Positions 22,601 through 64,000 of a DNA stretch of 64,000 nucleotides are shown in pieces. The notes below the pieces were generated by a model. It saw only the letters and a program-made list of their open reading frames with translations. It ran no database searches and had not been told where the DNA came from. A program made the position numbers and the translations under genes. The stretch is from Agelaius tricolor (Eukaryota; Chordata; Aves; Passeriformes; Icteridae): the NCBI GenBank assembly GCA_023055355.1, contig JALJCS010000001.1, positions 97,387,381-97,451,380 of the forward strand, written 5' to 3'. Every line of letters starts with the position of its first letter. Within the stretch, counting starts at the first letter, position 1.

Positions 22601-25363
22601 CTTGCTACAGTGTTTGAGCAGGGTTGTTCTGAAGGTTCTTGTCGCCTGGTGCACCATTTGCTGCAACTCGTGCCCACTGCCCTGCCTCCCTGGTTTGTTT
22701 TTCAGAGCAGTAAGCAGTGAGCTTAGAAAATGATTCTAAAGAGTGCTGAATGTCTGTCACCTTCTTAAACTGACATCAGCACAACATCTTGCAGTCTTGC
22801 CTTTAAAACACAGCTTCCAATTTTGTAAAACATTACTTACTTTCCAGGGGTTCCTTCTCCATACTGGACTCTTCTGGTTCATCAAACCTCCCCACTGGTA
22901 ACTTTGGTTTCTTTAGTGGCTGCTTAGCAGGTTGAGATCTTCCTCCTGGCTTAGAGCTGGAGCTGCTTCGTGAGTGCCAAAGAAGTGATGACTCTATCAA
23001 GCAAATGGACATGCAGCATAAATGCAGGAGTTTAACACTGAGCAATGCTGTGACTGTCCAGAACACCTCTGAGAAAAAACTACTTCAGGGATGAGGGAGA
23101 GGAAGGCAGGAAAACAAACTCTAAAAATTATTTAACATTCAATCCATAAGCACCTAAGAAATCAGTACAGATAATTATTTTTGGCCCTAGAAACAGATGT
23201 AGGCAAAATTGTGTTAGTTGTATAACTCAGTTCACATTAACAGTGTATTTTAAACTGCTTGAACTTATCTTTGCTGTTACTTTCTTGTATTTTAGACTCT
23301 TAAACAGTAATTATGCTAGCATAGACCAGTACAGTCTGTTTTCCAGGAGAAATCCTAACCTCCCCCAAGAAACCTGCTGATTTCCATATCTTGGCTCATT
23401 TCCAACAGCTTTTTAGTCAGAAAAAGCTTTCCCAAAGGAAAGTTTAAAAAAATAAAACGTTCCCTTAGTAACAGGTTTTCCAGAATGTCGGCAGAAGATA
23501 GCTGGGTTTCCCTTAGGATGGTAAAATAATTCAGCTGGTAGTCAAAAGCAGGAAAAACTTTGAGCATGTTTAAGTTCAATTATGTAACTGCATGCAAATG
23601 CTTTCATTAAAAGCATTAACTTTTTTCCTTAAACTCCCACTAACAGTTTGGTTTAAAAAGCCAAATGTAAATGTCCACAGTGAGCATAAATTATCCACTA
23701 AAAATATTTTGGCTGTGGACAGGTACCTAAAGCAGTTCTGACATTTCTTAAGAAGCAAGATTCAAACACAAATCCTCCCTGTACCAGCTGGGTGCAAAGT
23801 ACCTGAAAGAACTATTATTCTACTTTCCTAAGGAGATTGAATCGGGAAGCCTTCTCAAGCACTGTCATTTTGACTTGCCTTAATATACAGCAGCTAACAA
23901 CTCGCTTGTATTCCTAGAATCAGCATATTCATTCATTTTAAAATACCACATCTTTAATATCAAAGCCTACAGCCACACAAACTGTATTATGTCTGCCAAC
24001 TGCTGCAAACGCCCCAAAGGAGTAAAGCGTGGTGTAACAAATTATCAACAGTAAAGGATCCAATCTGTTGCAAACATTGGGTCTTTCTACTCCTGCCAAG
24101 CTTCTTCTCATTCTTCAGTAAGCTAGAAAGAAAAGCTAGCAAGAAAATTCAATTATAGCTGGTATTCTAGTCCAAATTAAAATAAAAAACAGATTAAGGT
24201 ACTGGTATGAAATTTATTATCTCGGTCACTAGAGAAGAGGCTAAACCCATTTTCCTTGATAGATTTACTTGATATTCTAGACCAAAATACACTCTTCTTG
24301 ACAGAGAGGTGACAAAAGTTCAACATTAACCATCTCTGAAAAAGATGAGATGAACTATCAGTGTTAGTAAACCACATTGTACAAACTGATCTTTGATTCC
24401 CTTCTCTTTTACACAGTGTCACAATGCCCTACCATTTGTTAATTATATAACTGAACTTGAAAATTCCAATTCTTTCAAGTTGCTGCGCTGCAATATTCCA
24501 TCTTTTGAAGTGGCCCACAGCATGTGATTTACCCTAACAAAGCCATCCATGCAGTGGGATTTGGGCACACATCGGGATGCTCAGAGGATTAGAGCGTTAG
24601 CCACATCTTGCCAGGAACCTGACAGCCAAATGGAGCACAAACATCTGACAAAAATTCCATTAACATACAGTGCACTGGTTTGTTTTAGTGTATTGTATCA
24701 ATAGCAGCACAGAACCTCAGCTTTTGACGAGAGGGAAGCACCCAACAAAGAGCCCAAGCTGAGGCCGGTGGGGCAGGCTCTGTTACCCAGTCTGCCTTAC
24801 TTCTCTATCAACAAACCACCTGAATTTTCTCAGGTGAAGGGAACGGAGCCGTAACTTCCAGGTACACAGCGCGTTTCCTCCAGCTATTCCCCAAAGCTTA
24901 CACTGCTTTTTAACATTTTACTGCTGATAAGAAGTACGAAGCAACGACAGGGCAAGAAAACCTCCGTAATAACAGAGTTGCCGATAGCAGCAGGTTTACA
25001 GTACAGGCGAGAATATTAATATCGAAAGGGCGAGGGGGAAGGCAGAGAAGGGGCTAAGAGCAGGGAAACTGCAGGGCCACGGAAGGTGCGGGGAGAGCTG
25101 CGACAGCCCCGGCCCCCCAGTCCCCAGGTTGAGGGAGCGGGGCGTGCCACACTCCTCACCCGCCGCCATCTTGGGCGCTCTCCAGCCCCCCCAGCGCCGG
25201 CAGCCCCGGGCGGCGCCCGCCCCGTCCCCTCGCTCGTCAGTTCCTGCGGGAGGAAGGGCAGGGGAGCCGGGGAGCCCCGCCGCGGCACCACCCGGGCCCT
25301 CCCGCTCTCCGCCCGCCTCTTACTCGCTGCCCCGGGCGCGCCGCGCAGCAGCCGCAGAGCCAT
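19493..25363 (-). CDS. SDHAF4: SDHAF4, succinate dehydrogenase assembly factor 4
   Basis: Three coding exons, 25363-25324, 22993-22841 and 19602-19493, join in phase to a 100-residue protein (human 108). SDHAF4 acts in the mitochondrial matrix: it binds the flavinylated catalytic subunit SDHA, helps it pair with SDHB during complex II assembly and limits stray oxidation by free SDHA. The N-terminus ([19 protein letters not shown]) is Arg/Ser/Ala-rich with no acid, as expected of a mitochondrial targeting sequence. The C-terminal DUF1674 region is clear: [19 protein letters not shown], then [20 protein letters not shown] and IDF at the very end. The ATG sits in GCCATGG, a strong Kozak context, and is the first ATG in its frame. 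It lies downstream of FAM135A on the same strand, as in mammals. Its second intron is loaded with insertions. Confidence 0.96.
19804..19868. repeat. AT-rich microsatellite-like tract near SDHAF4 exon 3
   Basis: TATATA and ATTATA words within SDHAF4 intron 2, about 200 bp upstream (in gene sense) of exon 3. Confidence 0.8.
20103..20413 (+). repeat. 5' LTR of miniature element
   Basis: 311 bp, ending CAACA just before the primer site. A TATA-like ATAAAA (20231-20236) could mark the U3/R promoter. A reverse open frame across it is not a gene; it recurs in the 3' LTR. Confidence 0.9.
20416..20433 (+). other. Primer-binding site, tRNA-Trp type
   Basis: Eighteen bases complementary, with two C-to-T changes, to the 3' end of tRNA-Trp. 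It is set two bases after the LTR, and the bases after it (AGTTAG) also resemble the avian leukosis/sarcoma leader. Confidence 0.85.
20640..20949 (+). repeat. 3' LTR of miniature element
   Basis: 310 bp, colinear with the 5' LTR and ending CAACA directly before the second ATCTAA duplication. Confidence 0.9.
20976..21237 (-). mobile_element. CR1 fragment, minus orientation
   Basis: Reads as the reverse complement of the CR1 3' region, with recognisable CCCCTTGTCCTGTCACAA and CTTCTTCAGGCTGAGCAACC. Truncated, with no coding capacity. It lies between the miniature LTR element and the GLE1 pseudogene. Confidence 0.85.
21245..22055 (+). pseudogene. GLE1: Processed pseudogene of GLE1 (C-terminal part)
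   Basis: An intronless plus-strand copy of the GLE1 C-terminus, antisense within SDHAF4 intron 2. One frame (21367-21636) reads [13 protein letters not shown], two stops, then [47 protein letters not shown] and QYYIQFWK. After a frameshift near 21640 another frame continues [20 protein letters not shown] and LPSFWR. This is colinear with the recalled vertebrate GLE1 end ([19 protein letters not shown], then HPHGLNHGWRWLAQ, then FLTSSFWRS). Upstream, [13 protein letters not shown] in a third frame fits the preceding segment. A 3' UTR-like tail runs to a poly(A) tract at 22030-22055. GLE1 is a nuclear-pore mRNA export factor; this copy is dead. Family match from memory. Confidence 0.88.
22060..22541 (+). 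mobile_element. CR1, plus orientation, abutting GLE1 pseudogene
   Basis: Recognisable CR1 sequence from CCAGAGTACTGTGTTCAG, through CTGGGGTTCTTCAGCCTG and TTAGATTAGCTATTAGGAAG, to GGACTGGGCTTTGAGCAGG. It starts within a few bases of the pseudogene poly(A) tract and in the same orientation. The final 3' end is degraded after about 22541. Confidence 0.88.
22841..22993 (-). CDS. SDHAF4: SDHAF4 exon 2
   Basis: Acceptor TTGCTTGATAG, donor GTAAGT. 153 nt encoding [18 protein letters not shown], then [19 protein letters not shown] and MEKEPLE. The end A|AA of a Lys codon is shared with exon 3. The weak acceptor is chosen because it alone keeps phase with exon 1. Confidence 0.93.
22994..25323 (-). 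other. SDHAF4: SDHAF4 intron 1
   Basis: AT-rich except for its start in the CpG island; no repeat or RNA gene recognised. Short open frames are not conserved-looking. Confidence 0.7.
25162..25172 (-). promoter_or_regulatory. YY1 motif in SDHAF4 first intron
   Basis: AAGATGGCGGC on the minus strand is a full match to the YY1 core, about 150 bp inside intron 1, a usual place for YY1 just downstream of initiation. A one-mismatch copy (AAGACGGCGGC) occurs on the plus strand at 25413-25423. Confidence 0.5.
25324..25363 (-). CDS. SDHAF4: SDHAF4 exon 1
   Basis: Forty coding bases, [13 protein letters not shown] plus one base, then donor GTAAGAG, inside the CpG island. The frame also stays open through the intron, but the protein match and the phase to exon 2 (GCG A|AG) fix the donor. 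Confidence 0.87.
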
Positions 25364-25400
25364 GGCCGGGACGGAGCCGTGCGGGGCGGGCAGCGCTGCC

Positions 25401-25410
25401 GCGCAGGCGC
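25401..25410. promoter_or_regulatory. NRF1-like palindromic site
   Basis: GCGCAGGCGC differs by one base from the NRF1 consensus GCGCATGCGC, 38 bp upstream of the SDHAF4 ATG. NRF1 drives many nuclear-encoded respiratory-chain genes, so the placement is sensible; binding is inferred only. Confidence 0.4.
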
Positions 25411-25570
25411 CCAAGACGGCGGCGGCTGCAGCCGGGGGCAGGCGGCGAACGCGGCCCCGAGCAGCGCTGCCTCAGCGGCCTCGCCATTCCCCCGTGCCCC
25501 GCGCTGCTCCCCGGCTCCGGCAAACAGGGGCGAACGGCGCCTGGGGAGCCACGGTCCCGGTGAAGGCAGC

Positions 25571-27879
25571 TACGGGCTCGTGGAGATGCTCGAGAAATAC
25601 GCTGTAACTCTGCTCCACGTTTGTCTAGGGGTGGAGAGAAAAGACGTCTTCTTTCTTCAATGCAGTGAAGAGTTTAGCGCTGCAAGAACCTGTTTTCCCC
25701 TCAATCTGTAGGGTAGTCCAGCTAGGTTTTTTTGTTGGTTTTTTTTTTTTGTTGTACATTGTTCAAATAACACACTTTGGCTAACACCATAGTGATGTAC
25801 AGACAGTGTTCATGCTTTCAGACAGCATCGTTCCAGTTTCCGAGTTTAGGCAGTGAAGTTGCTTTTAAGGCTCAGTATAAACCGAACCCTGGGATAAGTA
25901 ACACCTGAGTTCATGGAGTGGCGCTCCATGATTAAGTACGTAATTAAGTACAGTTAATGTTTTGAATATGCCAACTTTTGCTTTTTGTCACTTTTTAAAC
26001 TTCTCCAGCTGACAGTGTTCTTATATAAAACAGAATTCACTGTCTACAGATACTAACCTGAAGATGATAACTTGGAGATGTGAACCTAAAATAGCATTTT
26101 TTGTTCACATCTGAAAGCTTTAAGAAATTAAATCTCGGTAAATTAAAGAGCAGCAGCACTTCCTGGAGTTTATTGGAGCTACATCTGGCAATGCCTACAC
26201 ACTGAAAGTAATTCAATTTAACTGACTGCCTTATGAGTGACATTTTCTCTATCAACCTTTTATAACATGGTTAATTAGACATTAGAGACTGAAAATAATG
26301 GAAAACCTTTCCTTTATTCTAACAGCAAGATGCTGGGCCTCTAGATCAGGGAAAATAAGGACAAATGCAGAAAAAAATGCTCTGCCTGAAAGCAGCAAGG
26401 AGAAAACCTAAACAGATCTTGTCAAAGTTCAAGAGAACTTATTATTTATGTCTTCAGTAGAATAAAAACATGAACCTTAAAAAAACTTACCAAGCTGTCT
26501 GCAGACACCAAGTAAGCTGTGCTCCTAAACTGCTTAACACATGCCATGAGAAATCATACATGTATGCATACATCATATGTACAAGCATGTTGAATTTCAA
26601 ATTATAAGAATGAAATAGCACTGAAAGACTATTGAGGTATTGTTTATCCACCTCAAAATTAACTGTTATCAAAACATATTTCTCATCTTTATTGTATTGC
26701 TGTAAAAATTCACTTGTACCTCCTGAATTATTCATTTCTAGATCTTTTGGCTAAGGAGGCAATAAATCTTACATTGGTAAAAACAACCGCAGCATACACC
26801 ACAGGAATTTTCTACTTAGTGATTAAATGGACTGTTTTCCTTCCTCTGTTTACTGATCATTTATCTCTTGCACTGCAGCTTCCTTTGCAAGATGACAGAA
26901 ACAATATTGTATTTAGCTTTGCTGTTCTAAAAAGTGGGGAATAAAAGAGCTAGCACAAAGCTTGCAGCAGGTCAGTTCAGATGAGCCAGATGTACTGGTC
27001 TTGGAGACTACCTGGAAAGCACCACAAGCAGCACTGTCCTGGGCAGCAAGTGTACTGATATTGCCTGAATACCCCCTCTGCCTCTGAGACCATGTCAAGA
27101 ACCTTGGTTATCTGAACACCACACCTGGTCAGGGCTAAGCAAATAAAACCAGCTTGGAATCAAGGTTGTTTCATGGTTACAGAGTAAGTTTTCCATCAAT
27201 GTCAAATCTCTTGGCTCTGCTGCAAATCCTGGTGATTTCCAGTATAATATGAACTCTTTTTCTATAGTAGCAATGCCTAGATTTACAGTAACAGAAAGTT
27301 GAGTTTGTATCAAGGATTCAAACACAACCCAAGGAATTAATTTATATGCAGAACATGGAAACAGAGGTTCAGACACTATGTCATTTGATGCACTGATCTC
27401 CTCATTACATCACTGAGAGCTTTCTGAAGTAACAGTACCAGCCTCTTGCCTTCAGGGAACAAGAGACTGACAGTTAAAGGAATGTTAAGACCTCAGTTCT
27501 TACCTCTCAGTCTGTAAGCAGCATAATTCTCTTTGAAGCAGCTGCAGGATACCTGCATGAAGGAGAGGTCACTATCTCTAGGAAGGAAGATGAAGCCCTC
27601 ATTCAAACAGAAGAGTGGTGAGATGGTGAGTAGCAGCACTTTGGAGCTTCTGCTGCATCAGAAGACACTGACTTATGTATACACAGGTCTGTATTTAGGT
27701 CTAGGAAAGAGAAGGCAGAACACTGCAGGAATAGGGGGGAAATGCCAGGCAACACATGCACAGTTGTCCAAAATATCCCAGCCTGCATGTGTTGTTCAGG
27801 GAGCAACTGCAAGTGACCATACATGCTGTGAGTGAATGTGAACCTCCTAAGCTTCAAGGACATGTTGGAGTCATCATGC
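25571..27879. other. Intergenic upstream of SDHAF4
   Basis: Non-coding. A 100-codon frame at 27533-27835 has no recognisable domain. Nothing else supported. Confidence 0.6.
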
Positions 27880-27884
27880 CTCTC

Positions 27885-28496
27885 TGTCCTAGGGTGACGT
27901 TATGATGCTTGTATCCCCATTCATGTGTTCTGTTAATGTTGGATATTATGTTCTGTACCTTTAAGACCGGCTCTGAAGAGGGAAAGTTTTGTTTTGGTTT
28001 TCTTATCAGCCTGGCGGGACACAGAGACTGCAGCTTTTGCTTTTGCTGCTTTTGCTCTCTCTCGCTCTTGCTTGCTTCGCTTCTGCTTGCTTTTGCTCTT
28101 TAGCTAGTTCAGCTAAACTGTCCAATTTCTTCCCGGACGGTTTCTCCTTTCCTTTTTCTGATCATTTCGAACCTGCTCCAGACTGGGACCTGAGAAACAC
28201 CAAGATCCTGCACCTTCTGGCCTGCAGCAGCTGCCCCAGCGCCAGAGGGACTGAGAACAGAGTGACCACCCCCAGAGAGACTTTCTGAATTTGTCATCTT
28301 TTTCAGAGCGGTGCCATCCGGTATTGTTCATTTGTGTGCTGGGGGGTGCTGTGCCTGTTAAATAAACAGGTTCTTTCCACTCCTCTCCAAGAAATCCTTC
28401 CCGAACCGGTTGGGGGGAGGGGCTGTGTGGGGGGTTTGCTTACTGGAGGAGCCCTAATTTGGAAATTCTCCTCCAAATTTGCCCTAAACCTCGACA
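27885..28496 (+). mobile_element. Solo LTR, ERVL-like, with 5-bp target duplication
   Basis: A 612-bp block beginning TGTCCTAGGGTGACG and ending CCTCGACA. It is flanked by identical CTCTC (27880-27884 and 28497-28501). A poly(A) signal AATAAA lies at 28361-28366. Its 5' part has a pyrimidine-rich run of GCTTTTG units. No internal retroviral sequence is present, so it is a solo LTR left by recombination between the two ends of a provirus. The 5-bp duplication fits ERVL or gamma-type integration. Similarity to zebra finch ERVL-type LTRs is from memory. It lies 2.5 kb upstream of the SDHAF4 start, in the opposite orientation. Confidence 0.88.
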
Positions 28497-28766
28497 CTCT
28501 CACTACGGTCAGATGGCACATTCCTTTGGGACTCTGGGATGTCAAACAGCCCTCACAAAAGCTACAGCACTGAGAGGGCCACCACACCACATATGGAGTA
28601 GGCAATAAAAATTAAGGAAGAGAGAATGAATGCCCTGTTCCTTGTGATACTTGCACGCAAATATCGCATGAAGTCCTGCACCATTCCATTTTCCTCAAAG
28701 AACAAACCTAATTCAAACTGCTTTAAATAGATAGGACCTACTGTTATGTTACCACCCCACACCCCC

Positions 28767-28792
28767 AAAAAAAAGAAAAAAAAAGAAAAAAA
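28767..28792. repeat. A-rich (A8G)n tract
   Basis: Three runs of A broken by single G, between the solo LTR and the FAM135A 3' UTR. Confidence 0.85.
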
Positions 28793-29488
28793 GTGGATAT
28801 TTCTGTCATGATACTTTTGCTTTCCCGATCACAAAAGCATGCTTTACATGTTCTGATTTCCAGAGACAGAAAGCAAGACAGACATTTTTCAGTAGTGACA
28901 GAACCATTTAAATACTTGCTTCCTAAGAACAGTTTAAAGTCTTAATTGTGAATCAAGGAATATTTTGTAACTTCAGCTCCCTTCAACAGCTACTCAAAGT
29001 TGAGCCAGTAGCCAAATCCAATAATAATGTTAAATAAAAGACAGTTGAGATACAAGAACATAATTTAAACATTTAGATCTTAATAGCAACATCATAATAC
29101 AAAATTAAAAACAAAAATAGGCATTTTTATAGTGAGAATGATACCTTTGTGTCATAAGGACTTGCCTAACACAACACTAATAAAATACTCTGCAGTGTAT
29201 AGTGCTGAACTGTAGATGCTCAGATACTCATTTCAGCATCTTCTAAGTTATAGGGAACCCTCCCTATATATTACAAAGACCATTATACAACATTCCATAT
29301 CAAATGCAAAATAATTCCATCTATTGTTAAAGAAATTTCATCTATATATAATCACTTCAACTATTATTGCTATATTAATTTCAAAAGTACAAAATTATTA
29401 ATTATATACAAAAAGCCTCCCCAGAATTTTGGTAATTAGCAGAACATTTCAGTTTCTTTAATTGCTTTCATTAGAGTAATTTGTTCAT

Positions 29489-29494
29489 TTTATT
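29489..29494 (-). terminator. Candidate distal poly(A) signal of FAM135A
   Basis: AATAAA on the minus strand, about 1.2 kb after the stop, still inside the AT-rich repeat-free tract. Confidence 0.35.
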
Positions 29495-30307
29495 AACACC
29501 AGATGCAATAACACAATGCTAAAAATAAACATGCATTATACAACAAATTTATAGTTTTCAAAAAATGTTCATTACAATTAGTGTACAATTAGTGAATGCA
29601 CATATAACTCTTTTCCCTCACCTTTAATGAACTATTGTTTGAAACAGAGAAAAGGGAAGGAAGAAGAAACCAAACAATGCTATTCAGCACCAGTAGAAAG
29701 TCAGATCTTTAACATTCCTGTATATCAAAAACATTTTATCTGTGTCACTAAACAGGTAAAGTTTACAATAGTCTCATTTGAAGATGTATTGATTTATATT
29801 TACAATACGTTATAGTCAATAAAACATTTTAACAATATTTAAAAATTGTTTAAATTCATAAAAGTATTGCAGAAATTTATAACATTTACTTATTTTAAGT
29901 ATATACAAGGAAGTCCACGTAAAATTGTCCATGTTCATCTGAAGAACTGACAGAGTAAGGAACCATCTAAATACAGTTTGCAAAACCCCAATTATTTGAA
30001 GGCAGCTATCATTGAACATTCAAATATCCTTAGTTGCCATTTGCTTCTGAAAACAAAAGTTCCAGTCTTGAAATTTGAGTATGTAAACTAACATGTTTTT
30101 GAGATCAGCAGAAAATGTATTCCCACAGGCATAACATATTTAACAATGACAGTAATGATTTTGTAGAAAACTGTTAAGCTGTAGCAGATATAGTAATTTT
30201 CAAATATCCAGTATTTTAGCAGCTCCTTGTGTTTCCAGTTAAACTTCCTACAGTGCTAAAATACGACAAGTGAACACGTAAGACATTGTTAGAATTTTAA
30301 AATCCAA

Positions 30308-30313
30308 TTTATT
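30308..30313 (-). terminator. Candidate proximal poly(A) signal of FAM135A
   Basis: AATAAA on the minus strand (TTTATT on plus), 363 nt after the stop codon. Position is plausible; use is not shown. Confidence 0.35.
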
Positions 30314-30675
30314 TTTGGCATCTAAAGCCTCTTGTAAAATGTAGCCAAGTAACATCGACTTCTGTTGTCTGAAAGCCAATAACCAACCGAACAAAAGTAC
30401 ACACTGTGCTTTAATCTCCAAATAATTAGGTACCCAAAATTAAGAAAAAGTAATAGAAAAGTAAAAAGAACAAAATAAAAAAATATTGCACAGTCACATT
30501 ACCTAGAAAGTAAAGTTGATGTTAAAAAGCCCTAAGTGTGGATGATATAAATTATCTTCCATATAAAAAGTATAAATATCTCTTAAAATACAGCTGCAGC
30601 TATACTTTAACACCACACATTATCTGAATTCATCTTTTAATGAGGTAATAACCAAGTCTCTGACAATGCTTTTCT

Positions 30676-63651
<32,976 letters not shown>

Positions 63652-64000
63652 TCATTACTTCCAATGCAAATTTCAATTAATTTAAACAATATTCCTGAAA
63701 GTTTAAGCCAGAAAGATAAATTTTGAACTATACAGGTATAAAGGATTCAATTTCTGTGGATTTTGCTGTGAGGACTTAATCTCTTAAAAGTGAAGCAGTA
63801 GCAGGAAGTTCAAAGCTGTTACACAAACTGACATTGCTGTTTTCCTAAAGTATGCCTGACCTCTGCCTGCTGAAGAGGAGATCCTATCCTGAACTCCTGG
63901 AAGAACAGAGCATCCTGAAACAGTAGCCTTGTGATAAAAACTAGGAAAGTTGAACGAAAAATGAATGAATGAAGAAAGTGGGGACTATTAGATAACAGGC

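Larger units (their letters stand above)
25060..25570 (-). promoter_or_regulatory. SDHAF4: CpG-island promoter of SDHAF4
   Basis: The only strongly GC- and CpG-rich block in the window, centred on exon 1 of SDHAF4. No clear TATA box, consistent with dispersed housekeeping initiation. It contains a YY1-type motif and an NRF1-like motif, both common in promoters of nuclear genes for mitochondrial proteins. No convincing divergent gene on the plus strand was found. Confidence 0.85.
28900..30675 (-). other. FAM135A: Probable FAM135A 3' UTR
   Basis: Unbroken, very AT-rich, repeat-free sequence follows the FAM135A stop. Canonical AATAAA hexamers on the minus strand lie at 30313-30308 (about 0.36 kb after the stop) and 29494-29489 (about 1.2 kb), so at least two 3' ends are possible. 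The outer limit is a guess; no transcript data were available. Confidence 0.5.

Noticed and set aside
25016..25414. Longer SDHAF4 first exon running on through 25016
   Set aside because: The upstream extension has no ATG (the frame opens at TTG), and the downstream part is intron. The donor at 25323 gives the correct phase to exon 2 and the conserved protein.
25379..25711. Plus-strand frame in the CpG island containing GEGSYGLV, like a kinase glycine-rich loop
   Set aside because: Only this short word fits. The following residues lack the VAIK lysine motif, the rest is Arg/Ala/Pro-rich CpG-island translation, and no plus-strand gene is expected here.

Overview
This is a gene-sparse stretch of vertebrate nuclear DNA, almost certainly from a bird and probably a songbird. 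The evidence is several 5'-truncated CR1 retroposons with the avian 3' end, AT-rich introns, a CpG-island promoter, an LTR with a tRNA-Trp-type primer site as in avian retroviruses, and a solo LTR resembling songbird ERVL LTRs. Two protein-coding genes are present, both on the minus strand and in the same order as in mammals. FAM135A lacks its 5' end and runs from the right edge to its stop at 30676. SDHAF4 is complete, from its ATG at 25363 to its stop at 19493. The next gene in the mammalian order, SMAP1, is not seen.

Layout. Positions 1-19400 are intergenic DNA with simple repeats, including a (CCCTT)n/(AAGGG)n array, and one CR1. Positions 19493-25363 hold SDHAF4 in three short exons. Its second intron (19603-22840) carries a pile of insertions: a complete 847-bp miniature LTR element with target-site duplications, a minus-strand CR1, a processed pseudogene of the nucleoporin gene GLE1 ending in poly(A), and a plus-strand CR1 directly after it. 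A CpG island (about 25060-25570) is the SDHAF4 promoter. Positions 25570-30675 are intergenic DNA plus the FAM135A 3' UTR, with a 612-bp solo LTR. Positions 30676-63607 hold fourteen constitutive FAM135A coding exons whose splice phases all join, and one extra 78-nt phase-neutral candidate cassette exon.

The two genes have unrelated roles: SDHAF4 is a mitochondrial assembly factor for succinate dehydrogenase, and FAM135A is a large putative serine esterase of the alpha/beta-hydrolase type. Nothing suggests shared function; they share only conserved synteny. The exon model was built by hand from splice signals, frame continuity and remembered vertebrate proteins. No database search was run, and repeat family names are by recognition only.
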